Shown: piece by piece, positions 9,147 to 16,834 of the stretch
How positions within the stretch are numbered: position 1 is the first letter of the stretch
How the letters are laid out: each line of letters opens with the position of its first letter
NCBI GenBank assembly: GCA_965207595.1
Contig: CBDBMW010000009.1
Coordinates: 124,001-188,000, forward strand
DNA: 64,000 nt
From: JAGWAJ01 sp026707615
Lineage (GTDB): Bacteria; Acidobacteriota; Vicinamibacteria; Vicinamibacterales; UBA8438
Direction of reading: 5' to 3'
Translations under genes and position numbers: made by a program
Notes under the pieces: generated by a model
What the model was told of the DNA's origin: nothing
The model's database searches: none
The model's input: only the letters and a program-made list of their open reading frames with translations

Positions 9147-10568
9147 CTACGAGGCCATCTGGAACGCCCGCGGCCGGAAGAGGAAGTCGACGATGTTCCC
9201 TTCGTGCGGCTGCAGCCAGTTGAGCTTGATCGTCGGTATGGGGCCCAGATTCAACCGGTCGATGTTGCGCGCGTCGAGCAGCGACAGCCGGAACGCGTTG
9301 TCGTTCGTGAGCGCCGTCGCGACCAGGGTCGGCCCGATCGCCCCGAGCATCTTCCGCTGCTCGCACTCGACGACGGTCACGAAGGGGAACATGTACTCCT
9401 TCTTGGCCATCGCGACGTCCGGGGACGGGCAGTAGACGACGGTCGGACGGACGTAGTCGCAGCGCTCGCGCGACACCAGGCGGCCGTTCGCGTGATGCCG
9501 GGCCGTGACCTCGTCGACCCCGTCCTCGCCGAGGGCGGCATCGATGTCGGACGAGATCGCGGCGGCCTGCCCGGGCACGGTGAACGCGGCGAGGGCCGCG
9601 TTCGGATCCTCCGGCGGCAGCGGCTCGATGGGGCCCAGCCGCTCGGCCAGCGCCTCGGCGATGGCCTTGCCGTGTCGCGGCGTCCAGATGCCCGAGCAGT
9701 TGATGCAGCTCCGGCCGCTGTTGACGAGCACGCTGTCGACCATCAGGTCGAGGTGGCGCTCCCAGTTGTCGGCCTCGTCGTCGCCGAGCAGGATCTTGCT
9801 GAATCCCGGGCCGTGCACCTGCACGCCGGGGTTCCCCGCGTACTGCTCGACGGTGGCCGTTCCGCCGAAGATCAGGCTCCGCGAGCAGTTGTTGAGCACG
9901 GCGGCGCCGACGTCGCCCAGTCCCGGGTAGAGCGACACCGCCTCGCGCGGCACTCCCGCCTCGAAGAACGCCTGCGTCATGCGCCACGGCGTCCAGGGCT
10001 CCTGCGGCCCGGGCTTGAGCACCAGCCCGATCTGCAGCGGGATGATGGGGAGCCAGAGGCTGTGCACCCCCGGCGAGTTCGACGGCAGCACCATGCCGAG
10101 CACCGGCGTCGTCGCCTGGTAGCTCCGCATGACGCCGTCCTCCTCGCCGTAGCCGCGCGAGAGGATGTCGGGATCGAGGCGCCGCGTCAGCGAGATCAGG
10201 ATCTCGTCGAGGTGGTCGAGCACGTACCGCAGCTTCTCCATGTTCATGCGGCACATGTGCTCGGGGAGGCCGGTCGTGGCCGACTGCTGCCGGACGAACT
10301 CGTCGGGCGTCTGGCTGCCGTCGCCCAGCGGCAGCTCCGCGGACGAGAAGAGCTCGGCGGCCTTCTTCACCCTCGCGAGCAGATCGGCGACCGGCACCTC
10401 GCGCAGCGCGGCCCGGGCGCGCGGCGCCTTGCGCAGATCGCGCGCGACGATGCCGGGGTTGGCCTGGCTCACCTCGGCCACCGGCTCGCCGGTGTCGAAG
10501 TGCACCACCTTGTCGACGTCGAGGCTCCGGTAGGGCTCGCCCCACCGGAGCGCGGGGAAGTGAATCAC
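9147..10568 (-). CDS. Aldehyde dehydrogenase-superfamily acyl reductase-like protein
   Basis: A 473-residue protein of the ALDH/LuxC fold. GMVLPSNSPGVHSLWLP (about 158-174) and LKPGPQEPWTPWRM are the cofactor-binding segments. FGGTATVEQYA matches the glycine-rich nucleotide loop, and SGRSCINCSG (about 287-296) holds the candidate catalytic cysteine. YMFPFVTVVEC corresponds to the C-terminal E/F-F motif region of ALDHs. No obvious N-terminal signal is present. Similarity to long-chain acyl-CoA reductases (LuxC) is suggested by the gene neighbourhood: a LuxE/PaaK-like adenylating enzyme lies upstream on the same strand, with two DUF4399 genes in between. Together they could reduce an activated carboxylic acid to an aldehyde. 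A plain aldehyde dehydrogenase role cannot be excluded. Confidence 0.75.
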   Translation of the reverse strand: MIHFPALRWGEPYRSLDVDKVVHFDTGEPVAEVSQANPGIVARDLRKAPRARAALREVPVADLLARVKKAAELFSSAELPLGDGSQTPDEFVRQQSATTGLPEHMCRMNMEKLRYVLDHLDEILISLTRRLDPDILSRGYGEEDGVMRSYQATTPVLGMVLPSNSPGVHSLWLPIIPLQIGLVLKPGPQEPWTPWRMTQAFFEAGVPREAVSLYPGLGDVGAAVLNNCSRSLIFGGTATVEQYAGNPGVQVHGPGFSKILLGDDEADNWERHLDLMVDSVLVNSGRSCINCSGIWTPRHGKAIAEALAERLGPIEPLPPEDPNAALAAFTVPGQAAAISSDIDAALGEDGVDEVTARHHANGRLVSRERCDYVRPTVVYCPSPDVAMAKKEYMFPFVTVVECEQRKMLGAIGPTLVATALTNDNAFRLSLLDARNIDRLNLGPIPTIKLNWLQPHEGNIVDFLFRPRAFQMAS

Positions 10569-10634
10569 GATGCTCTCTCCGCTCCTGCCGCAGTGCCGGA
10601 CATCGGGGGCCGACGGCGCCCGCGCGCAGGCGAC

Positions 10635-11096
10635 CTACTGCCCGTCCGTGACCTCGATGCTGATCGTCGCGCAGAGGCCTTCCTGCGTCCGGTGCTGATC
10701 GTCGCCGATCTGCACCGTGAGCTCGTACGTGCCGGCCGGGGCGTTCTCCAGCGTCGTCGTGCTCGAGCCGTCCCCGAAGTGCTGCCACCCCTCGCCCTGC
10801 GGGATGATGATGCCCACGTCGAGGCAGCCGGTGTTGTATCCGAGGTGGTAGTGCCCCACCCCGTCGCGCGGGGTGCCGGTCTCCTGATCGAACCCTTCGG
10901 GGATGGCGGAGATCGGGTAGTTCTCGGCCCCGAACTCGATGGTGATCACGTCCTCCGAGTGCTCGGAGCCGTCCGCCGGCGACACGAAGAAGACGCGCGC
11001 CTCCTGCGCCGCTCCCGGGGCCGCACCGACCAGCAACAGGACGAGAGCCGCACCGGCCACCACGCCCGACCGCATCCACACGCTGTCAATCCGCAT
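10635..11096 (-). CDS. Exported DUF4399 protein
   Basis: A 153-residue protein. The ATG at 11096 is chosen because it is preceded by an AAGGAAGGA ribosome binding site and begins a clean signal peptide (MRIDSVWMRSGVVAGAALVL, then LLVGAAPGAAQEA with cleavage after AQ/A). The mature part has the DUF4399 pattern: RVFFVSPADGSEH, a beta strand EFGAENYPIS, the conserved GVGHYHLGYNTG (about 85-96), FGDGSSTTTLENAPAGTYEL and a C-terminal strand. The family is periplasmic or extracellular with unknown function, and the GHYHL histidines suggest metal binding (inference). It is a paralogue of the neighbouring lipoprotein at 11324-11836. Confidence 0.85.
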   Translation of the reverse strand: MRIDSVWMRSGVVAGAALVLLLVGAAPGAAQEARVFFVSPADGSEHSEDVITIEFGAENYPISAIPEGFDQETGTPRDGVGHYHLGYNTGCLDVGIIIPQGEGWQHFGDGSSTTTLENAPAGTYELTVQIGDDQHRTQEGLCATISIEVTDGQ

Positions 11097-11308
11097 CAGT
11101 ATTCCTTCCTTCCACGGTCCCGGTGCCGCGGTCGTCGCACGGCGCGGGGACCCGAATCGCCGTTCCGCAGGAGCGGACCAGGCGCCGCTGCGGGCCGGCA
11201 CGGGTCCGAGCGGCCCTGGCCTCGCCGAATCGCAAAGCTCCCAGCCCACCACTCGTCGCCCGACGGCTCCGCATGGTGCGCAACCAACCCTCCAGGACCC
11301 GCGCCGTT

Positions 11309-11324
11309 CTGCGGCGCAGACTCC
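11309..11324 (-). repeat. Dispersed 16-bp repeat, copy 1 (single arm)
   Basis: On the minus strand this reads GGAGTCTGCGCCGCAG, and its first base is the last base of the stop codon of the DUF4399 lipoprotein gene. The same 16-mer occurs perfectly at 11955-11970, 13702-13717 and 14593-14608. No second arm was recognised for this copy. Confidence 0.8.
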
Positions 11325-11836
11325 TACACGCCGTCCGCGATCTCGATGGTGATGGTCTCGCAGAGCCCGTCGAGGGCCTCGTTCGCGTCGTTCGCCACCT
11401 GAACCGTCAGGTCGTACGTCCCGGGCTGCCGCTGCAGGGTGTATCTGTTCGAGCCGTCGTCGAAGTCCACCCGGTCGTCCCCCTCCGGGATCACCTCGCC
11501 GCCCGGCACGCAATCGGTCCCGACGCCGAGGTGGTAGTGCCCCACGCCCTCGCGCACGGCCTCCGCGGCCGCGGGCGGAGGCGAGATCGTCAGGTTCTCG
11601 ACGCCGAACTCCAGCTCCACGTCGTGGTCCGCCGACAGGATGTCGCCGTCCTGGGGGGCGACGAAGAAGACGCGCGGCGGGCCGGTCGGCGCGGCCGCAG
11701 GCTCGGGCGCCGGTTCCGCTTCCGTCTCGGCCATGCCGCCGGACTCGCCGCCGCCGCAGGCGGCGAACGCGACGAGCGGGAGCAGCAGGAGGCACGCGAC
11801 CAGGGTCCGGTCTCCGCGGTGCTGTTCGAGTCGCAT
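11324..11836 (-). CDS. DUF4399 lipoprotein
   Basis: A 170-residue protein starting MRLEQHRGDRTLVACLLLLP. A lipobox (LVAFAAC, Cys at about residue 27) is followed by a Gly/Ser and then a Glu/Ala/Pro-rich tether, as usual for a lipid-anchored periplasmic protein. The folded part (about 55-170) is DUF4399, with RVFFVAPQDGD, GVGHYHLGVGTDC, FDDGSNRYTLQ and PGTYDLTVQVAND. It is clearly a paralogue of the next gene downstream, which has a cleavable signal peptide instead of a lipid anchor. The two probably arose by duplication, giving one tethered and one free form. A repeat element abuts the stop codon. Confidence 0.85.
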   Translation of the reverse strand: MRLEQHRGDRTLVACLLLLPLVAFAACGGGESGGMAETEAEPAPEPAAAPTGPPRVFFVAPQDGDILSADHDVELEFGVENLTISPPPAAAEAVREGVGHYHLGVGTDCVPGGEVIPEGDDRVDFDDGSNRYTLQRQPGTYDLTVQVANDANEALDGLCETITIEIADGV

Positions 11837-11892
11837 CGGTTGGGCTCTCTCCTGAGACGTGAAGAAGGTACGGCGCGAGGCAGCCGACTCCG

Positions 11893-11970
11893 CTAGCGCG
11901 CCCTGACGGGCGCATCGGGAGTCTGTGTTGGCACGAACTCCTGCATGGCACGCTCTGCGGCGCAGACTCC
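11893..11970. repeat. Palindromic dispersed element, copy 2
   Basis: The element contains a small hairpin (GCGCCC-TGAC-GGGCGC, 11899-11914), arm A GGGCGCATCGGGAGTCTG and, in inverted orientation, arm B GGAGTCTGCGCCGCAG (11955-11970 on the minus strand). The last base overlaps the stop codon of the adenylating enzyme. Same architecture as 13702-13830, 14540-14608 and 29701-29778. It may act as a 3'-end stabiliser or terminator. Confidence 0.7.
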
Positions 11971-13076
11971 TAGTAGACTCCGACCGTCGTCGATGACGCC
12001 AGCGCGCTGAACGGACGGACGCCGCTCACCCCGTCCCACGGATACCGCTCGCACGGCCGCTCCCGCTCGCCCTCGTCCCGCTCGAGGAAGCGGGGCACGA
12101 AGAACTCGCGCGTCAGCGTGGTCAGCATCACCCGGCCGGTCTCGCCGTAGTCGACGACCTGCTCGGCGTCGTCCGGATCGACCACCTGCAGGACGGCGCG
12201 CGGCTGCGGGGCGTGGTACGTGATCTTGTAGCCCTCGTCCGGGCCGCTCGGCGGACTCCCGGCCAGCCCCATCAGCGTGTTGCCGTAGGTCGGGGTCATG
12301 TAGACGCCGTCGAGCAGCTCCTCGTTGGCGAAGCGGTTCCACTGCGGGGTGAACTCCGTGCCGCCGGCGAAGATGCCCGTGATGCCGGTTTCCTTGATGC
12401 TCGAGCCTTCCTCCTCCAGCCGGTTGGCGAGGGCCTCGATGAGCTTCGGCGTCGAGAAGAGGCACTTGATGTCGTGGCCGGCCGAGAGCACCGTCAGGGC
12501 CTGGTCGATCACGTGGGCCTGGTAGGCCTTCAGGTGGTCCATCCAGCCCTTCTTGATCAGCTTGATGACCCAGCGCGGATCGAGGTCGACGCAGAAGCAG
12601 ATGCCGCCGCGGTGCTGAGCGAGGTGCTCCACCGCGAGGCGCAGCCGCCGCGGGCCGCTCGGGCCCAGCATCAGCCAGTTGGCGCCCTTCGGGAAGCACT
12701 CCTCGGGAAGCGTCTCCGAGAACAGCTCGTAGTCGGTCCGGAAGTCGTCGATCGCGACGCGGCTCTTCGGGATGCCCGTCGTCCCGCCGGTCTCGAAGAC
12801 GTAGATCGGCCGGTCCGCGTAGGCCTTGGGCACCCAGCGACGGACGGGACCGCCGCGCAGCCACTCGTCCTCGAAGTGGCCGAACTTGTGCAGGTCGTCG
12901 AAGCCGTGGACTTCCTGGCGCGGATCCCAGCCCGCCTTCGCGGCCCAGTCGAGCCAGAACGGACTGCCGGTGGCCGGGTCGAAGTGCCACGCGACGATCT
13001 CGCGAACCTGCTCGTCGAGCGACGCCCGCGCCGCGTCCACCCTTCCCTGTAGATCGGACACCGCTGTACTCATCAA
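11970..13076 (-). CDS. Adenylate-forming enzyme, LuxE/PaaK (acyl-protein synthetase)-like
   Basis: A 368-residue protein, shorter than a full ANL synthetase. It carries the phosphate-binding loop FETGGTTGIPKS (about 94-105). Further recognisable segments are CLFSTPKLIEAL, GITGIFAGGTEF (about 236-247), MTPTYGNTLMG (the A5-like region, about 262-272) and the acidic hinge region DYGETGRVMLTTL (about 313-325). The large C-terminal lid of acetyl-CoA-synthetase-like enzymes is short, as in LuxE and phenylacetate-CoA ligases. The reaction would be ATP-dependent activation of a carboxylic acid to an acyl-adenylate, then transfer to a thiol. It is the first gene of the minus-strand series that includes the ALDH-like reductase, so the acyl group is probably passed to that enzyme. 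Confidence 0.75.
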   Translation of the reverse strand: MMSTAVSDLQGRVDAARASLDEQVREIVAWHFDPATGSPFWLDWAAKAGWDPRQEVHGFDDLHKFGHFEDEWLRGGPVRRWVPKAYADRPIYVFETGGTTGIPKSRVAIDDFRTDYELFSETLPEECFPKGANWLMLGPSGPRRLRLAVEHLAQHRGGICFCVDLDPRWVIKLIKKGWMDHLKAYQAHVIDQALTVLSAGHDIKCLFSTPKLIEALANRLEEEGSSIKETGITGIFAGGTEFTPQWNRFANEELLDGVYMTPTYGNTLMGLAGSPPSGPDEGYKITYHAPQPRAVLQVVDPDDAEQVVDYGETGRVMLTTLTREFFVPRFLERDEGERERPCERYPWDGVSGVRPFSALASSTTVGVY

Positions 13077-13246
13077 CCGGCGATCTTACACTAGGAGCGG
13101 AGCCGTCAGCGACGAACGGCGGGCTGGTCTCGCGGCCGGCCGCGGCCGGTCCGCGCGCCGGCCGGGAGGCCAGCGAGGGCCGACGGCCGCCGCCGCAGGC
13201 GCCGACACCGCCGGGGAAAGGGCGTGCGGGCGCCCGGGGAGGAACG

Positions 13247-13732
13247 ATGAGCACGACGGGACGCCTCGAGCGCATCTGGATCAAGCGCGTCCATCGCGGC
13301 CCGATGGACGCGGTGGAGCGGGCCGAGCTCCACGCCGGCCGCGGCCTCGCCGGCAACGCCAACCAGGGCGGGCGGCGCCAGGTGACCCTCATTGCGCGCG
13401 GTCGCTGGGACGACGTCAACGAGACGTTGGCCGACGACGTCGACCCCATGCTCCGGCGGGCCAACGTTCTCGTCTCCGGGATCGACCTCGCGCACACCCG
13501 TGGCCGCGTGCTCCGCCTGGGACCCTGCCGGCTCCGCATCAACGGCGAGACGCGCCCGTGCGAGCGGATGGACGAGGCGTGGCCCGGCCTGCGCGCCGCC
13601 CTCGAGCCCGAGTGGCGGGGCGGGGTCTACGCCGAGGTGCTCGACGACGGCGAGATCGCGGTGGGCGACGCCGTCGGCTGGGAAGCGCCGACCGACGCCC
13701 CGGAGTCTGCGCCGCAGAGCCCGACCGAGTGA
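13247..13732 (+). CDS. MOSC-domain protein
   Basis: A 161-residue protein with a preceding GGGGAGGAACG ribosome binding site. The text LERIWIKRVHRGPMD, then GRGLAGNANQGGRRQVTLI, RRANVLVSGIDLAHTRGRVLRLGPCRLRI and ETRPCERMDE matches a MOSC domain. These domains carry molybdenum-cofactor-linked sulfur or bind cofactor in Moco sulfurases and YiiM-type reductases. The Cys in RPCERMD (about residue 105) sits where the MOSC family has its conserved sulfur-carrying cysteine. It is a stand-alone, cytosolic version. The last codons (PESAPQSPTE) are made of the dispersed repeat sequence, so the C-terminus seems to have been extended or replaced by it. Confidence 0.85.
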   Translation: MSTTGRLERIWIKRVHRGPMDAVERAELHAGRGLAGNANQGGRRQVTLIARGRWDDVNETLADDVDPMLRRANVLVSGIDLAHTRGRVLRLGPCRLRINGETRPCERMDEAWPGLRAALEPEWRGGVYAEVLDDGEIAVGDAVGWEAPTDAPESAPQSPTE

Positions 13733-13830
13733 GCCCGCCGCGCAAGCTCTGGGCCACGGACCGGGCCCTGCGACGCGCTGGCGGCGCGAGCAGCCACGGT
13801 CGTGAATCCCGCGAAGACTCCCGACGCGTC
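13702..13830. repeat. Palindromic dispersed element, copy 3
   Basis: It begins with a perfect GGAGTCTGCGCCGCAG (13702-13717) inside the last codons of the MOSC gene. It ends with GACTCCCGACGCGTC (13816-13830), the reverse complement of arm A. Orientation relative to the MOSC gene is the same as for the other copies and their genes. Confidence 0.65.
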
Positions 13831-13956
13831 CGCGGGAACGCTCCGGGGCCGGGGGGGAGTGCGGGGGCACTTCCCGCGGCCCGCCGCCTACAGGCCGGGA
13901 CGCGATCGGCCGAGACTCCCGTGTGCAGGCCTCCGCGCCGGCACGGGAGGGACGAT

Positions 13957-14526
13957 TTGCGACTTCGGCTGTGCGCGTCGGCGCTGGGTGCTCTGCTGCT
14001 GACGGGCTGCGAGGCGGGCGGCTTCTCGCCCTTCAACGTCTTCTCGCCCGCCGCCCCCACGGCCGTGACGACGGATACGACCGCTCCGGCGGACGTCTCG
14101 GGGACGTGGACCGCCGTCCTCTCCGCGTCGACGGACGACATCCAGGGCGGGGGTTGCGCCGGCAGCGTTGCGCGCGCCCTCCGGAGCAGCATCACGCGCA
14201 GCACGACCGTCACGCTCACCCAGAGCGGCAGCACCCTCGCGGCCACATCCGTCACCATCAACGGGATGACCTGCCAGTTCCGGGGCTCGGTCAGCGGAAC
14301 GACGGTCAACGCCACCGTCGACGCCTGCACCCCGGACACGATCGCCCTCGGCGTGCTCGCCGGCTGCGGCTCCGACACCTGGAGCCTGGCCTCGCCCTCG
14401 CTCACGATGGCCGCCACCGCGACCGGGGACACCATCACCGGCACCCCGACCGCAAGCGGGACGGCCACCAACGGGAGCGAGTCCCACCCCGTGTCGGCGA
14501 CGGCCGATCTCACGATGACCCGCTGA
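13957..14526 (+). CDS. Small lipoprotein of unknown function
   Basis: A 189-residue protein with no ATG. The TTG at 13957 is favoured because GGGAGGGA lies just upstream and the translation gives a short lipoprotein signal, LRLRLCASALGALLLTGC, with the lipid-modified Cys about residue 18. The mature part starts with a Pro/Ala/Thr-rich tether (about 30-55), followed by DVSGTWTAVLSASTDD and repeated beta-strand text rich in Thr/Ser/Gly (TVTLTQSGSTLAATSVTING, FRGSVSGTTVNATVDAC, SLTMAATATGDTITG). The four further Cys could form disulfides. This looks like a surface- or outer-membrane-attached beta-sandwich or small barrel. No family was recognised. Confidence 0.65.
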   Translation: MRLRLCASALGALLLTGCEAGGFSPFNVFSPAAPTAVTTDTTAPADVSGTWTAVLSASTDDIQGGGCAGSVARALRSSITRSTTVTLTQSGSTLAATSVTINGMTCQFRGSVSGTTVNATVDACTPDTIALGVLAGCGSDTWSLASPSLTMAATATGDTITGTPTASGTATNGSESHPVSATADLTMTR

Positions 14527-14539
14527 ACGGGTGCGCCCC

Positions 14540-14608
14540 GGCGCGGGCGCGTTCGGGAACCTGCGCGGGCGCCATCTCCCGCGTCGCACGTCCTGCGGCG
14601 CAGACTCC
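14540..14608. repeat. Palindromic dispersed element, copy 4
   Basis: A diverged arm A (GGGCGCGTTCGGGAACCTG) is followed by the perfect inverted arm B at 14593-14608. It lies between the convergent lipoprotein and VapC genes, 34 nt past the VapC stop, so arm B again follows a gene end in sense orientation. Confidence 0.6.
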
Positions 14609-14642
14609 CGGTGGACAGCCGCGCCCTCGTGGCTGGCGAGGG

Positions 14643-15050
14643 TCAGTCCGGCTCCGGCGGAGGAACGGCGAAGCGGCAGGTTGGGCCGGGGGCGCGCGCG
14701 AGCCGCCCATCGAGCGTCGCCAGGGGGCAGTCGAGGTCTTCGGCCAGCGCCACGTACCATGCGTCGTAGCTCGTCAGATTGGCCCGCAGTGCCCATACGC
14801 GATCCGCGAAGGGCTCGAACGGAAACAGCGCGATGTCGACTTCCAGCAGATCCCGATGTGCGGTCGCCGCCTCGAGCCGCGAGAGAGCGCCGGCCGCCTC
14901 GAATCGGCGAAGGACGTTGCTGGCCTCGGCCAACGCCAGCTCCGGGCCGGCCAGCTCGCCGGCCGCCAGTTGCGCTTCGGCCCAGCGACCGTCCCGACCC
15001 GAGTCCACGAGCCCCGCGACGATCACCGAGGCATCGACGACGGCCCTCAC
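14643..15050 (-). CDS. vapC: PIN-domain toxin, VapC/FitB type
   Basis: A 135-residue PIN domain beginning VRAVVDASVIVAGLVD (GTG start, Asp6). Glu42 lies in LALAEASNVL, Asp96 in TSYDAWYVAL and Asp114 in PLATLDGRLA, the standard metal-binding acids. The GTG overlaps the antitoxin stop by four bases (GTGA), which implies translational coupling and decides the start; longer readings through upstream codons run into the antitoxin gene. It acts as an endoribonuclease toxin. Confidence 0.9.
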   Translation of the reverse strand: MRAVVDASVIVAGLVDSGRDGRWAEAQLAAGELAGPELALAEASNVLRRFEAAGALSRLEAATAHRDLLEVDIALFPFEPFADRVWALRANLTSYDAWYVALAEDLDCPLATLDGRLARAPGPTCRFAVPPPEPD

Positions 15051-15283
15051 CTTCGATCCGCGTCGCGGGCGCTCAGGATGCTCGCAGCCGGCACTCTCGT
15101 GCCCGCCGCGGCCTTGCGCTCGCGGACACGCTCCAGCCACTCCGCGACGGAGGGTCGGGACGCGATTCGCTCGAGCTCGCCCCGCAGGAACCCCTGCATC
15201 GACTGGCGCTGCCGCGCAGCACGGACCGCAAGGGCGTCGCGCACCGCTTCGGGAACGTCGCGAATGGTGATCTGGACCGGCAT
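15047..15283 (-). CDS. FitA-like ribbon-helix-helix antitoxin
   Basis: A 78-residue protein. The first 45 residues (MPVQITIRDVPEAVRDALAV, then RAARQRQSMQGFLRGELERIA) match the FitA/VapB ribbon-helix-helix family: a QITIRDVP strand and two helices ending with the typical MQGFLRGELER segment. The remainder (about 46-78) is a charged toxin-binding tail. It is directly upstream of and overlaps the PIN toxin by 4 nt. Confidence 0.9.
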   Translation of the reverse strand: MPVQITIRDVPEAVRDALAVRAARQRQSMQGFLRGELERIASRPSVAEWLERVRERKAAAGTRVPAASILSARDADRR

Positions 15284-15593
15284 GCCCGCATTCTGCCAGC
15301 ATCGACAGCAGGGAGCAACTTCTCCGTGGCGCCCTGCGCAGCCGCCGGGAACGCGTTGGCTACCCGGGCCTTACAGGAGCTGCGACAGCAGCGTCCGGGC
15401 CGGGACCACGAGGGGCGGGCCGCGCCACTTGCTCTGGGGCCATGCGGAGCGTCGACCTACCTGCAGGTGGGGCGCAATGTGGTCCGGGCCGCCCACGGCG
15501 ACGAGGCGCCTCTGGTGGTGGACCCGTTCTAGACCACGCCTCCCGTCCAGACGTGGCCGGCGGCGACGACAGGCGATTCGATTCCCGTCTCCG
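15284..15593. other. 310-bp stretch with no supported gene
   Basis: This stretch lies between the FitA antitoxin start and the DUF5615 gene. It has short GC-rich frames on both strands but none resembles a known protein, and no tRNA, strong hairpin with T-tract or repeat copy was seen. The antitoxin promoter is expected at its left edge. Confidence 0.5.
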
Positions 15594-15962
15594 TCACGTC
15601 TCTTCCACTCGGTTCGATAGGCGGATACGCAGCCTGCCGCGCGAGACGACGAGCAGGGCGCCGTCGCGCAGATGCGACTCATGGCGGTCGAGCAGCTCCC
15701 GCATCGCCTTCACCTGCTCGGTCACGCGCATGTCCACGAAGCGAATGATGCACGGGTGCGGCAAGCGCCGCACGAACACCAACTCGCCGAAGTCCTTGTC
15801 GGCGGTGACGAGAATCCGCTGCTCGTCGCGCGCCAGGATGAGCAGGACTTCGTCAGCGGCGCGCGGATCCACTTCCGAGGCCGACACGACGTCGTGCCCG
15901 AGCTCGTCCAGCAGCGCGCGCAGGCTCCGGGACGCCGCACAAGCGTCGAGCAGGAACCTCAC
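15594..15962 (-). CDS. DUF5615 PIN-like (Mut7-C type) putative toxin
   Basis: A 122-residue protein with the DUF5615 layout: MRFLLDACAASRSLRALLDELGHDV (Asp6), SASEVDPRAADEVLLILARDE (Asp at about 32, Glu and Asp later) and RILVTADKDFGELVF (the T-x-D-x-D-F motif, about 49-63), then a C-terminal part with RHESHLRDGALLVVSRGRLRIR. This PIN-like fold keeps the acidic cluster of ribonuclease toxins. It starts 3 nt after the DUF433 gene stop, and DUF433-DUF5615 is a recurrent two-gene pair thought to be a toxin-antitoxin module. Confidence 0.85.
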   Translation of the reverse strand: MRFLLDACAASRSLRALLDELGHDVVSASEVDPRAADEVLLILARDEQRILVTADKDFGELVFVRRLPHPCIIRFVDMRVTEQVKAMRELLDRHESHLRDGALLVVSRGRLRIRLSNRVEET

Positions 15963-15965
15963 GGC

Positions 15966-16211
15966 TCAGCGCGATGCCAGGCGTTCGTGCACCTGTTCGC
16001 CGGCGATGGCGCGGTGCGCGAACAGCAGACACGCCTGGACGTCCTCGGGCTCCAGCGCGGGATACTCGCTCAGTATCGTGTCCGGCGCATCGCCCGCAGC
16101 CAGCATGGCGAGAACGTGTTCCACCGCGATTCGCATGTCGCGAATGATGGGCTTTCCGCCGAAGACGTCGGCCCGCACCGTGATGCGGCCAAGCAGCTCG
16201 GATTCAGTCAT
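15966..16211 (-). CDS. DUF433 putative antitoxin
   Basis: An 81-residue protein. ITVRADVFGGKPIIRDMRIAVEHVLAM is the DUF433 signature (usually G-G-x-P-x-I-x-x-x-R-x-x-V), and the rest, LAAGDAPDTILSEYPALEPEDVQACL, forms the helix-turn-helix-like second half. DUF433 proteins normally pair with DUF5615 toxins, as here (3-nt gap, same strand). Confidence 0.88.
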   Translation of the reverse strand: MTESELLGRITVRADVFGGKPIIRDMRIAVEHVLAMLAAGDAPDTILSEYPALEPEDVQACLLFAHRAIAGEQVHERLASR

Positions 16212-16278
16212 CGATGTCCTCTGTGGCGCCTCGAGCGTCGTGGCTGCCGGCGGTCGCGGCTGGCGCCGCCCCGGTCGC

Positions 16279-16711
16279 TCACGCCGTCGTCCCGCAGTGA
16301 CTGTGCACGTACCTGACGACCTCGTCGACGGGAAGCGCCCGGGTCCCGTTCCCGACGCGCAGGTAGAAGAGGGCCTCCCTCTGATGCTCCACGTAGATCC
16401 TGCCTCTCAGGTACGGCTTGCCGTTCTTTCCGTACACGGTGCCGGGCAGGGCTCCGACGTTGCGGACGAGTCGGCTGACCACGGCTTCATCCAGGCTTCC
16501 CTCGACTGCGGCCGAGATGGTCATTGTCGCCGCCAAAGCCGCTGCCGGAGAGAGCGACGTCGCGGAGGAAGCGGAAGGCGTCCAGAAGGTTGGACTTCCC
16601 GGCGGCGTTGGCGCCATGAGAAACAGGCGATCCTGGACCGCCACCTCCACCTGCAGGAAGTTCTTCCAGTTGCGCAAGCGCAGACGCCGGAAACCGCAGA
16701 TCCCTGCTCAT
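16279..16711 (-). pseudogene. Decayed mosaic of AAA ATPase, DUF4276-like and a further fragment
   Basis: Read from 16711 downwards, one frame gives RNWKNFLQVEVAVQDRLFLM, the start of an OLD/RecF-like AAA ATPase. The next expected piece, GANAAGKSNLLDAFRFLRDV (Walker A), is only found in another frame, so one base is missing near 16619. After the Walker A segment the first frame resumes with AAVEGSLDEAVVSRLVRNVG and GTVYGKNGKPYLRG, which resembles the start of DUF4276 proteins, common partners of such ATPases. The end (EALFYLRVGNGTRALPVDEVVRY) looks like the C-terminus of an unrelated ATP-binding protein. No piece is complete, so this is a remnant of a possible defence operon. Assignments of the second and third pieces are tentative. 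Confidence 0.55.
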
Positions 16712-16834
16712 CGGCCCGTCTCGCCGACCTGCTGCCACTGCTCCCAGGAATCACCCCGATTCCTGTTGCGCCGGCTGGCCGGCACTTGCAGACATTAGCC
16801 GAACGGGACTGGCCTGGACGCTGCCCGTCCGCTA

